Part shown: positions 7,424 to 18,536 of the stretch, piece after piece
Position numbering within the stretch: the stretch's first letter is position 1
Layout of the letters: the number at the start of each line of letters is the position of its first letter
DNA from: Lutibacter sp. A80
Lineage (GTDB): Bacteria > Bacteroidota > Bacteroidia > Flavobacteriales > Flavobacteriaceae
Assembly (NCBI RefSeq): GCF_022429645.1
Contig: NZ_CP092480.1
Coordinates: 1,143,501-1,207,500 of the forward strand
Direction of reading: 5' to 3'
DNA: 64,000 nucleotides
The notes under the pieces: model-generated
What the model saw: only the letters and a program-made list of their open reading frames with translations
Database searches by the model: none
What the model was told of the DNA's origin: nothing
Made by a program: the position numbers and the translations under genes

Positions 7424-7473
7424 CACTCAAATATAGGTAATTACATTTACCCACATAAAAACAGAACTTATAA

Positions 7474-9063
7474 ATGACTTTTTTAGAAGAAATACAACGC
7501 AGACGAACTTTTGGTATTATTTCGCATCCCGATGCCGGTAAAACTACATTAACAGAAAAGTTATTACTTTTTGGTGGCGCAATACAAGAAGCTGGAGCAG
7601 TTAAAAATAATAAAATTAAAAAAGGTGCAACTTCCGATTTTATGGAAATTGAACGTCAACGTGGAATTTCTGTAGCCACTTCTGTATTGGCTTTTAATTA
7701 TAAAGATAAAAAAATAAACATTTTAGATACACCTGGGCATAAAGATTTTGCTGAAGATACTTTTAGAACTTTAACCGCTGTAGACAGTGTTATTGTAGTA
7801 ATTGACGTTGCTAAAGGTGTTGAGGAACAAACTGAAAAATTGGTACAAGTATGTAGAATGCGTAATATACCAATGATAGTTTTTATAAATAAATTAGACC
7901 GAGAAGGTAAAGATGCTTTTGATTTATTAGATGAAGTTGAGCAAAAACTAGGCTTACGCGTTTGTCCTTTAAGTTTCCCTATTGGTATGGGATATGATTT
8001 TAAAGGTATTTACAATATTTATGGAAAAAAATTAAATGTATATTCTGGAGATAATAAACAAACTGTTTCTACAGGAGTTGAATTTAATGATATTTCTGTT
8101 CCTGAATTAGATGAAAAAATAGGTGATAAAGCCGCTGAAACATTGCGTGAAGAATTAGAATTAGTTAACGAAGTTTACCCTCCTTTTGATAAAAAAGAAT
8201 ATTTAGAAGGTGAATTACAACCCGTATTCTTTGGTTCTGCATTAAATAATTTTGGTGTAAAAGAATTATTAGATTGTTTTATTGAAATTGCACCCTCTCC
8301 ACAACCTAAAAAATCTGAAGAACGAGTAGTAGACTCTAAAGAAGAAAAATTAGCAGGATTTGTATTTAAAATACACGCAAATATGGATCCAAATCACAGA
8401 AATAGATTGGCATTTATAAAAATTGTATCAGGTACTTTTAAACGAAATGCTCCTTATTTACATGTGCGCTTAAATAAAAAAATGAAATTTTCTAGTCCTA
8501 ACGCCTTTTTTGCTGAAAAGAAAGAAATTGTTGACGAATCTTTCCCTGGTGATATTGTTGGAATACAAGATACTGGTAACTTTAAAATTGGTGATACACT
8601 AACTGAAGGTGAACTTTTAAACTTTAAAGGAATACCTAGTTTTTCTCCAGAACATTTCCGCTATGTAAATAATGCAGACCCTTTAAAATCTAAACAATTA
8701 TATAAAGGATTAGACCAATTAATGGATGAAGGTGTTGCTCAATTATTTACCTTAGATTTAAATGGAAGAAAAATAGTTGGTACTGTTGGTGCACTTCAAT
8801 ACGAGGTAATTCAATACCGTCTAGAACACGAATATGGCGCTAAATGTAGCTATGAAAATTTACCCGTACATAAAGCTTGTTGGGTACATCCAGAAGATCC
8901 TAAAAATGAAGAATTCAAAGAATTTAAACGAGTAAAACAACGCTTTTTAGCCAAAGACAAACAAGGTCAACTTGTATTTTTAGCAGATTCTGCATTTACA
9001 ATTCAAATGACACAAAGTAAATACCCAACAGTTAAGTTATACTTTACAAGTGAACTTACATAA
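7474..9063 (+). CDS. prfC: Peptide chain release factor 3
   Basis: A 529-residue translational GTPase that recycles RF1/RF2 from the ribosome after peptide release. The G domain shows G1 SHPDAGKTTLTEK (about 17-29), the switch I stretch with RQRGISV, G3 DTPGHKDF (about 87-94) and G4 NKLD (about 141-144). Domain II and the RF3-specific C-terminal part follow (FSPEHFRYVNNADPLKSKQL), with normal total length, distinguishing it from EF-G (about 700 aa). It stands alone with its own promoter and a hairpin terminator. It is the first core gene to the right of the decayed island. Confidence 0.97.
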   Translation: MTFLEEIQRRRTFGIISHPDAGKTTLTEKLLLFGGAIQEAGAVKNNKIKKGATSDFMEIERQRGISVATSVLAFNYKDKKINILDTPGHKDFAEDTFRTLTAVDSVIVVIDVAKGVEEQTEKLVQVCRMRNIPMIVFINKLDREGKDAFDLLDEVEQKLGLRVCPLSFPIGMGYDFKGIYNIYGKKLNVYSGDNKQTVSTGVEFNDISVPELDEKIGDKAAETLREELELVNEVYPPFDKKEYLEGELQPVFFGSALNNFGVKELLDCFIEIAPSPQPKKSEERVVDSKEEKLAGFVFKIHANMDPNHRNRLAFIKIVSGTFKRNAPYLHVRLNKKMKFSSPNAFFAEKKEIVDESFPGDIVGIQDTGNFKIGDTLTEGELLNFKGIPSFSPEHFRYVNNADPLKSKQLYKGLDQLMDEGVAQLFTLDLNGRKIVGTVGALQYEVIQYRLEHEYGAKCSYENLPVHKACWVHPEDPKNEEFKEFKRVKQRFLAKDKQGQLVFLADSAFTIQMTQSKYPTVKLYFTSELT

Positions 9064-9098
9064 ATTAGGGTTAAAACAAAATAATATTTAATTATAAT

Positions 9099-9127
9099 TA
9101 GGGTGAGTTTTCTTACCCTTTTTTTAT
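9099..9127 (+). terminator. Intrinsic terminator after prfC
   Basis: AGGGTGAG - TTTT - CTTACCCT followed by a run of T: an 8-bp stem with one G-T pair, a 4-base loop and U-rich tail, 40 bases after the prfC stop and just before the convergent GNAT stop. Confidence 0.75.
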
Positions 9128-9580
9128 TTAAAAATGTAATTTCATTCCTTCATGTGAAGCTTTAAAACCTAAACTTTCATAAAACTTTATTGCTTTTGGT
9201 CTTTTTTTATCACTTGTTAATTGAAGTATAATCGCATTTTTTTCTTTAGACCTTTCAATAGCCCATTGAAATATTTGTTTACCAATACCCAAACCTCGTT
9301 TATCTTTTCTAACCTGAACAACTTCTATTTGCGCTCTTAATCCTCCGCAATAATTTAAGTATTGAATAAATGACAACTGAAATGTTCCAATTATTTCAGA
9401 ATTTTCATCTTCAACAACCATAAGTTCTTGATTGTTATCCGCAGCAATTATTTTAAAAGCCTCTAAATATGATTTTGGTAACGGATTTGTAAAATGTTCT
9501 CTTTTCTCTCCAAGTTTATCATCTGAAATTATTTTAATTATTTCTGGTACATCTTTTTCTATTGCTCTTCTTATTTTCAT
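9128..9580 (-). CDS. GNAT family N-acetyltransferase
   Basis: A 150-residue GNAT-fold enzyme. The acetyl-CoA loop is VRKDKRGLGIGKQIFQWAIE (V-x-x-x-x-R-G-x-G-I-G), and the end carries KAIKFYESLGFKASHEGMKLHF, usual for amino-acid or small-molecule acetyltransferases. The conserved phrase CGGLRAQIEVVQV suits a subgroup common in Bacteroidota. The start is taken as the ATG at 9580; a TTG two codons upstream also exists. It follows the LolC/E-like gene by 19 bases on the same strand, so the two are probably co-transcribed, though no functional link is evident. Substrate unknown. Confidence 0.85.
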   Translation of the reverse strand: MKIRRAIEKDVPEIIKIISDDKLGEKREHFTNPLPKSYLEAFKIIAADNNQELMVVEDENSEIIGTFQLSFIQYLNYCGGLRAQIEVVQVRKDKRGLGIGKQIFQWAIERSKEKNAIILQLTSDKKRPKAIKFYESLGFKASHEGMKLHF

Positions 9581-9599
9581 ATTCAATAAACTCTAATTT

Positions 9600-10835
9600 T
9601 TATTCAAACTTAATTGATTTTACAGGATCTATTTTAGTTATTAATAACGTTGGAACAATTAACATTAATAAACACAATAAAAGGGTGCAAATATTTAATA
9701 ATAGTATATACCAAAAATCTAAATAAACCGGAGCTTCACTTACATAATAAGTCTCAGAATTTAATGTGATAAATCCTAAGTATTTTTGGGCTAATAAAAT
9801 ACCCAAACCTATTAAATTACCCCAAAAAAGACCTTTTAAAACTAAATAACCTGCATTGTATAAAAACACTTTTCTAATAGCAACGTTAGTACTTCCTAAC
9901 GCTTTTAAAATCCCAATCATTTGTGTTCTTTCTAAAATTAAAACTAACAATGCAGTTATCATATTTATACCTGCAACCAAGACCATAATTACAATTATCA
10001 GATAGATATTATTATCAAAAAGACTAATCCATTCAAATATTCCAGGGTATTTTTCAATAATACTTTGACTATTTAAAGTTGATGCAGTTTCTTTATAAAC
10101 TTGATTACTTTTTAATCCAATTTCATCAAAATTGGTAATTAAAACCTCAAAGCCTCCAACTTCATCTGTTGACCATCTATTCATTTTTTGAATATGGCGA
10201 ATGTCTCCAATTACAAAATTTTCATCAAAATCTTGAAATCCAGAATTGTAAATACCAACAGCTTTTACAACTCTTAACCAAGGAGCTTTAGAAGGATCAT
10301 CCTTAACAAATAATACATTAAACGTATCTCCTAAATTTATATGTAGTCTGTTAGAAATTTCTTTAGAAATCAATACATCATTTGTAACATCTCCCTTAAA
10401 ATCTGGTATAGTTCCTTCAACCAAATACTCTTTAAAAAATGTCCAATCGTACTCTTTATCAACTCCTTTTAAAATAATCCCTTCAAAATCTGTTTCAGTT
10501 CTTATAATTCCACCTTTTGTTGCATAAGGTTGCACTTTTTTTATATTATCAACATTTTTAAATTCTGGATAAAAATCTTGATTTTTAGCAATAGGAATTA
10601 ATGTAATTTCAGAATTATTATTATCGAAATTAGTAATTTGAATATGCCCATTAAATCCAGATAATTTTTCTCGTATTTTTTCCTGTAATCCAAAACCTGT
10701 TGCAATGGCAATCATCATAACAATAATTCCAACTGCAATTGCACTAATTGCAATTTTTATTATTGGTGATGAAATGCTACTTTTGTATTGCTTAGCAGCA
10801 ATAATACGTTTTGCTATAAATAATTCGTAATTCAA
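9600..10835 (-). CDS. LolC/LolE-type ABC transporter permease
   Basis: A 411-residue FtsX/MacB-fold permease: one N-terminal helix (about 25-48), a large periplasmic domain (about 50-270), then three helices (about 275-300, 325-350, 370-398) and the end ITKIDPVKSIKFE. The start TTG codes the family opening (NYELFIAKRIIAAKQYKSS); no ATG is available. Such proteins extract outer-membrane lipoproteins together with the LolD ATPase; Bacteroidota carry one or more such genes. No ATPase is adjacent. Only 17 bases separate its start from the divergent NamZ-like gene. Confidence 0.88.
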   Translation of the reverse strand: MNYELFIAKRIIAAKQYKSSISSPIIKIAISAIAVGIIVMMIAIATGFGLQEKIREKLSGFNGHIQITNFDNNNSEITLIPIAKNQDFYPEFKNVDNIKKVQPYATKGGIIRTETDFEGIILKGVDKEYDWTFFKEYLVEGTIPDFKGDVTNDVLISKEISNRLHINLGDTFNVLFVKDDPSKAPWLRVVKAVGIYNSGFQDFDENFVIGDIRHIQKMNRWSTDEVGGFEVLITNFDEIGLKSNQVYKETASTLNSQSIIEKYPGIFEWISLFDNNIYLIIVIMVLVAGINMITALLVLILERTQMIGILKALGSTNVAIRKVFLYNAGYLVLKGLFWGNLIGLGILLAQKYLGFITLNSETYYVSEAPVYLDFWYILLLNICTLLLCLLMLIVPTLLITKIDPVKSIKFE

Positions 10836-10852
10836 TTTTATACTTTATTTCT

Positions 10853-12073
10853 ATGTCGACCAAAAATACATATTTCTTATTAGTTTTTTTGCAGTTTTTT
10901 AGTTTGATTTCATGCGGACAAACAAATACAGCTAATAACAATTCAAAAGCAATAAAAACTACTGAAGTTTCTTCAAAAGAAATTTTAACTGGTTCACAAC
11001 AAACCGAGCTTTATTTGCCAATTTTAAAACAAAAAAACATTGCTATTGTTGCAAACCAAACTTCGGTAATTTTCAAAAAGAATAAATATACACATATTGT
11101 AGATAGTTTATTACAACTAAACATCTCAATTAAAAAAGTTTTTTCTCCTGAACACGGATTTAGAGGAAAAGCAGATGCTGCCGAACTAGTTGATGATGGA
11201 GTTGATAAAAAAACAGGAGTTCCTATTATTTCATTATACGGAAAAAACAAAAAACCTACAGCTGAACAATTAAAAGGTATTGATTTAGTTGTTTTCGACA
11301 TTCAAGATGTTGGTGTACGTTTTTACACTTATATTTCTACCTTACATTATATTATGGAAGCTTGTGCAGAAAATAATATTCCTGTATTAGTTTTAGACAG
11401 ACCAAATCCTAATGCGCATTATGTAGATGGACCAACTTTAAAAATGGAACATAAAAGTTTTGTTGGTATGCACCCTATTCCATTGGTTTATGGAATGACA
11501 ATTGGTGAATATGCTAAAATGATTAATGGAGAAAATTGGTTAAAAAACAATGTTAAATGTAATTTAACAGTAATTCCATTAAAAAATTATACACATCAAA
11601 TTCCATATCATTTACCAATACGTCCTTCACCAAATTTACCAAACGATCAATCTATAAATTTATATCCTAGTTTAGGTTTTTTTGAAGGTACTATAATAAA
11701 TGCTGGACGTGGAACAGAAAATCAGTTTCAACAATATGGCGCTCCATTTTTTCCTAAAAGTGATTTTAGCTATACTCCACAACCCAACTTTGGATCTAAA
11801 TCACCTAAGCATCAAAATAAATTATGCTACGGAGTAAATTTAAAAGAAATTGAAAAATTAAGTTCTGTAAATATCGAATATTTAGTAGACGCTTATAACA
11901 AAACGCCTAAAACTGAAAAATTCTTTGGAGCAACTTTTACTGTACATGCAGGAAATTTAGAATTAGAACAACAATTAAAAAATGGATTAACTGCCGAAGA
12001 AATCCATAACTCTTGGAAACCTGCTATTGAGAAATTTAAAAAAATAAGAGCGAAATACTTAATTTATGAATAA
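10853..12073 (+). CDS. namZ: DUF1343 / NamZ-like exo-N-acetylmuramidase lipoprotein
   Basis: A 406-residue protein with a lipoprotein signal (hydrophobic h-region ending SLISCGQ, Cys22) followed by a Ser/Thr/Asn-rich linker and a DUF1343 domain: VANQTSVI, FSPEHGFRGKADAAE, DIQDVGVRFYTYISTL, LDRPNP. Members characterised as NamZ (GH171) remove terminal N-acetylmuramic acid from peptidoglycan fragments, allowing cell-wall recycling; Tannerella and Bacillus examples are known. The catalytic assignment here rests on family membership. It probably faces the periplasm, bound to a membrane by its lipid. The gene is followed by a strong bidirectional hairpin. Confidence 0.87.
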   Translation: MSTKNTYFLLVFLQFFSLISCGQTNTANNNSKAIKTTEVSSKEILTGSQQTELYLPILKQKNIAIVANQTSVIFKKNKYTHIVDSLLQLNISIKKVFSPEHGFRGKADAAELVDDGVDKKTGVPIISLYGKNKKPTAEQLKGIDLVVFDIQDVGVRFYTYISTLHYIMEACAENNIPVLVLDRPNPNAHYVDGPTLKMEHKSFVGMHPIPLVYGMTIGEYAKMINGENWLKNNVKCNLTVIPLKNYTHQIPYHLPIRPSPNLPNDQSINLYPSLGFFEGTIINAGRGTENQFQQYGAPFFPKSDFSYTPQPNFGSKSPKHQNKLCYGVNLKEIEKLSSVNIEYLVDAYNKTPKTEKFFGATFTVHAGNLELEQQLKNGLTAEEIHNSWKPAIEKFKKIRAKYLIYE

Positions 12074-12091
12074 GTTTTAAAATTTAAAACA

Positions 12092-12131
12092 AAAAAATAG
12101 GCTATATTTTAAGATATAGCCTATTTTTTTT
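12092..12131. terminator. Bidirectional intrinsic terminator
   Basis: AAAAAATAGGCTATA - loop TTTTAAGA - TATAGCCTATTTTTT: a perfect stem flanked by A- and T-runs between convergent genes, able to stop transcription of the NamZ-like gene and of the ABC-F gene. Confidence 0.88.
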
Positions 12132-12144
12132 ATTGTACTAAGTT

Positions 12145-13806
<1,662 letters not shown>

Positions 13807-13934
13807 CTAAAATAGATTTACTATAAACATTTAATTCTAAGTAATATTTTTAATCAATTTTATGTTTAGATTTAACACCTTATTAACAAGTAATACATAA
13901 AGTTGTATGTATTTTTGTAGACAATTTATTAGTA

Positions 13935-15326
13935 ATGAAATACTTTATAAGCTCCATATTAACTCTTTTTCTTTTTAGTTGTAATACAACTAAAAAAAAT
14001 AATTCGTTAACATATTTTGGAGGGCAAATTATAAATCCACGTACAAATTTTGTACTCTTATTAAAAGATGATAAAGTAGTTGACACCTTACCTCTTAAAA
14101 AAAATAACAGATTTATTGCTGAATATAAAAACTTTTCCGAAGGTCTATATACATTTAAACACGCCAACGAATTTCAATACATTTATATAGAACCTAGCGA
14201 TAGTATTTTAGTTAGGCTTAACACTTGGGACTTTGATGAATCAATAGTTTATTCTGGTAGAGGAAGTAGTAAAAATGAATTTTTAATAAATTTATTTTTA
14301 CAAAATGAAAAAGAAGAACGTAAAATGTTTAAATATTTTAATTTAAACGAAACTGATTTTCAATTTAAAATAGACTCACTTGCTAATAAAAGACAAGCCA
14401 TTTATGATGAATTTTCTAAAAACAGAGAAAACATTACTACGGGTTTTCAAAAATTAACAAATACAGCTATACACTTCCCTCTTTATAGATTAAAGGAATT
14501 GTACCCTCTTTATAATAAAAGAGCACATAGACTTAGAAATTTTCCTAAAGTTTCATCTGATTTTTATAAATTTAGAAAAGATGTTAATTTAAATGAAGCA
14601 AATTTCTTATCCTTTTATCCATACAGAAATTATGTAATTAATTACCTAATTAATTTAAGCTACCAACAAAAGGAAAAAGACAGTACCAAATCAGACATTA
14701 CCATAAATTTATTAAATGCTATTGTCGAAAATGTAAAACTTGAAGAATTTAAAAACGCATTACTAAAAAGCATTGTAATAGATGATTTCTTAAAAAGTCA
14801 ATCTACTTGTACTATTAACAACGAAACTTTAGATATTTTTTTAGAAAATTGTACAGATGAAACATATTTAACTCAAGTAAAAAACTTAGTTAACGACAGT
14901 AAATTTGTTGTAAATAAAAAACCTTTAGAAGATTTTAAAATTGTGTCTTATAACAATAAGAATTTAAATATTAATAAGGTAATAAAAAACAATAATGCTG
15001 TTATCTATTTTTGGTCAGCCGAACATATGTCTTTAGAATATTTAACAAACAGAATTCATTATTTAGAAAAGAAACACCCAAAAATACTGTTTGTAGGTAT
15101 TAACATGCAACCAGACTCACGAGCATTTACTTCAGATCCCGATTTAAATTTGTTAGATTTAAAAAATCAATTTAAACTTACAAAAGACAGCTATGCACAT
15201 AACTATTTAACAAGTAGTTACCCAAGAACAATTATGGTTAATAATAAAGGTATAGTTACTAATGGTTTTACCTATTTAGACAGTCAAAAATTTAGTTCTG
15301 AATTAAAAAAATTAGAAAAAAACTAA
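13935..15326 (+). CDS. Thioredoxin-fold (TlpA-like) lipoprotein lacking CxxC
   Basis: A 463-residue lipoprotein: signal MKYFISSILTLFLFSC with lipobox Cys16, an N-terminal beta domain (about 25-110) like the DUF4369 region of Bacteroidota TlpA proteins, a helical middle, and a C-terminal thioredoxin-like domain (about 340-460; NNAVIYFWSAEHMSLEYL, ILFVGINMQPD, SSYPRTIMVNNKGIV with the cis-Pro before R). Where redox members have WCxxC this one reads WSAEHM, so it cannot be a classical disulfide reductase. It probably sits in the cell envelope and may bind rather than reduce a partner. A TATTTTTG box occurs about 30 bases upstream. Confidence 0.75.
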   Translation: MKYFISSILTLFLFSCNTTKKNNSLTYFGGQIINPRTNFVLLLKDDKVVDTLPLKKNNRFIAEYKNFSEGLYTFKHANEFQYIYIEPSDSILVRLNTWDFDESIVYSGRGSSKNEFLINLFLQNEKEERKMFKYFNLNETDFQFKIDSLANKRQAIYDEFSKNRENITTGFQKLTNTAIHFPLYRLKELYPLYNKRAHRLRNFPKVSSDFYKFRKDVNLNEANFLSFYPYRNYVINYLINLSYQQKEKDSTKSDITINLLNAIVENVKLEEFKNALLKSIVIDDFLKSQSTCTINNETLDIFLENCTDETYLTQVKNLVNDSKFVVNKKPLEDFKIVSYNNKNLNINKVIKNNNAVIYFWSAEHMSLEYLTNRIHYLEKKHPKILFVGINMQPDSRAFTSDPDLNLLDLKNQFKLTKDSYAHNYLTSSYPRTIMVNNKGIVTNGFTYLDSQKFSSELKKLEKN

Positions 15327-15337
15327 TTTTTTTACGG

Positions 15338-15363
15338 TTGCATTGATTTTAAGTGTACCTTTG
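15338..15363 (+). promoter_or_regulatory. Promoter of DEAD-box helicase gene
   Basis: TTG (15338-15340), 15-base spacer, TACCTTTG (15356-15363), then CACG; the spacer is a little short for the Bacteroidota -33/-7 pair. The transcript would carry a leader of about 50 bases, as is common for cold-induced RNA helicases, though no structure is obvious. Confidence 0.5.
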
Positions 15364-15417
15364 CACGTTTTTAACCGGTTTATAGATGGGCGTCTGTAAA
15401 TCAATAATATATACAGA

Positions 15418-17229
15418 ATGTCGACATTTAAAGAGTTAGGTCTTAATAATGATATTATTAAGGCTCTTACCGTTTTGGGATACGAAAATCCTACAGAAAT
15501 TCAATCAAAAGCAATTCCTCAAGTACTAGCATCAACAGATGACTTAAAAGCATTTGCACAAACAGGTACTGGGAAAACAGCTGCTTTTAGCTTACCAATT
15601 CTAGAACAAATTGACCTAGAAAGTAAAGATACACAAGCTATTATTTTATCTCCAACTCGTGAATTAGCCTTACAAATTGCTAATAATATTGAAGAGTTTT
15701 CTAAATTTTCTAAAGGATGTAACGTAGCAGCAGTTTATGGTGGTGCTAATATTGAAGAACAAATTAGAAAACTTAAAAGAGGTGCTCAAATTGTAGTAGG
15801 TACACCTGGAAGAACAGTTGATTTAATTAATAGAAGACAATTAAAACTAGAAAATTTAAAATGGTTAGTTTTAGATGAAGCTGATGAAATGCTAAATATG
15901 GGTTTCAAAGATGAATTAGATAAAATTCTTGCTGTAACTCCTGAAGAAAAACAAACCTTATTATTTTCTGCAACCTTTCCAAGAGAAGTAGAAAGTATTG
16001 CAAAAAAATACTTACACAAACCAGTTGAAATTACTTCTGGAGAAAAAAATAAAGGATCAGATCAAGTTTCTCATCAATATTATGTTGTATCAGAAAGAAA
16101 TAGATATGCTGCTTTAAAAAGAATAGCAGATGTAAATCCTTATATTTATAGCATTATTTTTTGTAGAACTCGTAGAGAAACTCAAGAAATTGCTGATAAA
16201 TTAATTAAAGATGGTTACAATGCCGATTCTCTTCACGGAGATTTATCGCAAGCACAACGCGATAGCGTTATGGAAAAGTTCCGCAAAAAACACCTACAAC
16301 TTTTAGTAGCTACAGATGTTGCTGCCAGAGGTTTAGATGTAAACGATTTAACTCACGTTATTAACCACAAATTACCAGATCAAATAGAATCTTATACTCA
16401 CCGTAGTGGTAGAACTGGACGTGCAGGTAAAGAAGGTATTTCTATTGCAATTGTTACAGGTAGAGAAAAAGGAAAACTACGTCCAATTGAAAGAATTATT
16501 GGTAAAAAGTTTATAAGTACACCAGTTCCAACTGGGAAAGAAATTTGCCAAAATCAATTATTTAAATTAATTGATAAAGTACACGATATTAAAGTAAATG
16601 AAACAGAAATTAATGATTTCTTACCTTCTATTTATGAAAAATTAGAAGACTTAAGTCGTGAAGAATTAATTAAAAGATTTGTTTCATTAGAATTTAACAC
16701 GTTCTTATCATATTACGAAAATGCTCCTGACTTAAATGACAGTGAACAAATGCGAAGAAATGATAGAGATAGTAGAGGAAAAAGAAGAGACGATGAAAAT
16801 ATGACTCGCTTCTTTATAAATATTGGAAGAAAAGACAGATTAAATCCTGCTAAACTTATTGGTCTAATTAACGACCAACAAATTGCAAAAAACATAGAAA
16901 TTGGACAAATTGAAATTTTAGATACTTTCTCGTTTTTTGAATTAGATAAAAATTATAAAGATGAAACTATAGCTTCTTTCCAACAAAACGATGTAAATTT
17001 TGAAGGTAGAGGAGTAAATGTTGAAATTACTGAAAAAAAACGTTCTGGAAGAGGCGGCGGTAACAGCGGTGGAAGAAGAAGAAAAAGTAACGACCGAAAT
17101 GAAAATAACCGAAGCGGTGGCGGAAGACGTAGAAGTAAAGATAGAAAAACTTCAGGTGGAGGCGATTTTAGCGGTTTTGGTAGAAAACGCGATAATTCAA
17201 ATGGCTCTTCAAGAAGAAGAAAAGGATAG
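15418..17229 (+). CDS. deaD: DEAD-box RNA helicase, DeaD/CsdA type
   Basis: A 603-residue RNA helicase. Motifs in order: Q motif (NPTEIQSKAIP), I AQTGTGKT, Ia PTRELALQ, Ib GTPGR, II VLDEADEML, III SAT, IV IFCRT, V ATDVAARGLDV, VI HRSGRTGRAG. After the core comes a DbpA/CsdA-like RNA-binding domain (about 460-540, FINIGRKDRLNPAKLIGLI) and an Arg/Gly-rich tail (GRGGGNSGGRRRK), which binds RNA non-specifically. Such proteins unwind structured RNA during ribosome assembly and cold growth. It stands alone with promoter and terminator. DeaD is preferred over RhlE because of the domain after the core. Confidence 0.93.
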   Translation: MSTFKELGLNNDIIKALTVLGYENPTEIQSKAIPQVLASTDDLKAFAQTGTGKTAAFSLPILEQIDLESKDTQAIILSPTRELALQIANNIEEFSKFSKGCNVAAVYGGANIEEQIRKLKRGAQIVVGTPGRTVDLINRRQLKLENLKWLVLDEADEMLNMGFKDELDKILAVTPEEKQTLLFSATFPREVESIAKKYLHKPVEITSGEKNKGSDQVSHQYYVVSERNRYAALKRIADVNPYIYSIIFCRTRRETQEIADKLIKDGYNADSLHGDLSQAQRDSVMEKFRKKHLQLLVATDVAARGLDVNDLTHVINHKLPDQIESYTHRSGRTGRAGKEGISIAIVTGREKGKLRPIERIIGKKFISTPVPTGKEICQNQLFKLIDKVHDIKVNETEINDFLPSIYEKLEDLSREELIKRFVSLEFNTFLSYYENAPDLNDSEQMRRNDRDSRGKRRDDENMTRFFINIGRKDRLNPAKLIGLINDQQIAKNIEIGQIEILDTFSFFELDKNYKDETIASFQQNDVNFEGRGVNVEITEKKRSGRGGGNSGGRRRKSNDRNENNRSGGGRRRSKDRKTSGGGDFSGFGRKRDNSNGSSRRRKG

Positions 17230-17246
17230 AACATATTTTTAAAGAT

Positions 17247-17275
17247 AAAAAGCGGCTTAAAAGCCGCTTTTTTTA
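17247..17275 (+). terminator. Intrinsic terminator after deaD
   Basis: AAAAGCGGCTT - AAAAGCCGC followed by seven T: a GC-rich 8-9 bp stem with U-tract, 17 bases past the stop and upstream of the convergent rocD stop; the A-run on the left lets it act in both directions. Confidence 0.9.
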
Positions 17276-17294
17276 TGTTTTATTTTTAAAATAC

Positions 17295-18536
17295 CTAAAT
17301 CTTAAATTCTAATATAGTTTTTTTAATTATTTGAACACAATCTAATAATTGTTCTTTATTCATTACTAAAGGTGGTGCAAAACGAATAATATTTCCGTGT
17401 GTTGGTTTTGCTAACAAACCATTGTCTCTTAATTTTATACAAATATCCCAAGCAGTAGAACTATCTTCAGTATCATTAATTAAAATAGCATTCAACAAAC
17501 CTTTACCACGAACAGAGTTTACCAAATCACTAGAATCTACAAGTTTTTGTATTTCACTTCTAAAAAGTTGTCCTAAAACATCCGCATTTTCGGCTAATTT
17601 TTCATCGTTTACAACATCTAAAGCTGCAATTGCAACTGCACAAGCCAGAGGATTACCTCCAAAAGTAGAACCGTGTTGCCCTGGTTTAATAACATTCATT
17701 ATTTCAGTATTTGCTAACACAGCAGATACGGGATATACTCCTCCACTTAAAGCTTTTCCTAAAATTAAAATATCTGGTTTTACATTTTCATGATTTACAG
17801 CTAATAATTTACCTGTTCTTGCTACACCCGTTTGAACTTCATCTGCTATAAAAAGAACATCGTATTTTTCGCATAAAGCTTTTGCTTTAGCTAAATAACC
17901 TTCAGAAGGTACATAAACTCCAGCTTCACCCTGAATTGGCTCTACCAAAAATCCTGCAACATTTTTAGTGGTTTTTAATGTATTTTCTAAAGCTTCTAAA
18001 TTATCATATTCAATTTTAATAAATCCTTCGGTAAACGGACCAAAGTTTTTACGTGCATCTTCATCATTAGAAAAAGAGATAATTGTTGTTGTACGCCCAT
18101 GAAAATTATTTTCACAAACTATAATTTGTGCTTCATTTTCAGGAATTCCACTTTTTTCATATGCATATTTTCTACATAATTTAATTGCGGTTTCAACGGC
18201 TTCTGCACCAGTATTCATTGGTAATACTTTTTCAAAACCAAAATAATTAGTTACATACTTTTCGTAATTTCCTAATACATCATTATAAAATGCTCGTGAT
18301 GTTAATGTTAACTTACTTGCTTGTTCATTTAAAGCTTTTACAATTTCTGGATGACAATGCCCCTGATTTACTGCTGAATAAGCAGATAAAAAATCATAAT
18401 ATTTTTTTCCTTCTACATCCCAAACATATACCCCTTTTCCTTTACTTAAAACTACTGGAAGTGGATGGTAATTATGTGCTCCATAGTTATTTTCTAAATC
18501 AATTGCTTGTTGTGATGTTAATTTTTCTGAAATCAT
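17295..18536 (-). CDS. rocD: Ornithine--oxo-acid aminotransferase
   Basis: A 413-residue class III PLP aminotransferase that moves the delta-amino group of ornithine to 2-oxoglutarate, giving glutamate semialdehyde (arginine/proline interconversion). Evidence: opening [36 protein letters not shown], the PLP-phosphate region [13 protein letters not shown], Asp in [12 protein letters not shown], and the Schiff-base lysine in [23 protein letters not shown] and [10 protein letters not shown] are hallmarks of OAT rather than acetylornithine or GABA transaminases. Length normal. It is monocistronic, with a long AT-rich region upstream. Confidence 0.95.
   Translation of the reverse strand: MISEKLTSQQAIDLENNYGAHNYHPLPVVLSKGKGVYVWDVEGKKYYDFLSAYSAVNQGHCHPEIVKALNEQASKLTLTSRAFYNDVLGNYEKYVTNYFGFEKVLPMNTGAEAVETAIKLCRKYAYEKSGIPENEAQIIVCENNFHGRTTTIISFSNDEDARKNFGPFTEGFIKIEYDNLEALENTLKTTKNVAGFLVEPIQGEAGVYVPSEGYLAKAKALCEKYDVLFIADEVQTGVARTGKLLAVNHENVKPDILILGKALSGGVYPVSAVLANTEIMNVIKPGQHGSTFGGNPLACAVAIAALDVVNDEKLAENADVLGQLFRSEIQKLVDSSDLVNSVRGKGLLNAILINDTEDSSTAWDICIKLRDNGLLAKPTHGNIIRFAPPLVMNKEQLLDCVQIIKKTILEFKI

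Larger units (their letters stand above)
2121..7461. mobile_element. Candidate decayed genomic island
   Basis: Between the housekeeping genes idi and prfC lie a broken ComM piece, an ORF split by one stop, a WYL regulator with a nuclease, a truncated DnaB-like gene and a serine-recombinase relic: typical island content in decay. At the proposed edges there is an inverted pair, TTTTTGTGTGGGTAA (2121-2135) and TTACCCACATAAAAA (7447-7461), matching at 14 of 15 positions. The recombinase homology stops at about 7382. No intact integrase and no tRNA target are present, so the limits are tentative and the inverted pair may be coincidence. Confidence 0.35.

Noticed and set aside
16953-17234. Leu/Pro/Phe-rich ORF opposite the DEAD-box helicase tail
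   Set aside because: It is the reverse complement of the Arg/Gly-rich coding tail; low-complexity composition and no start context.
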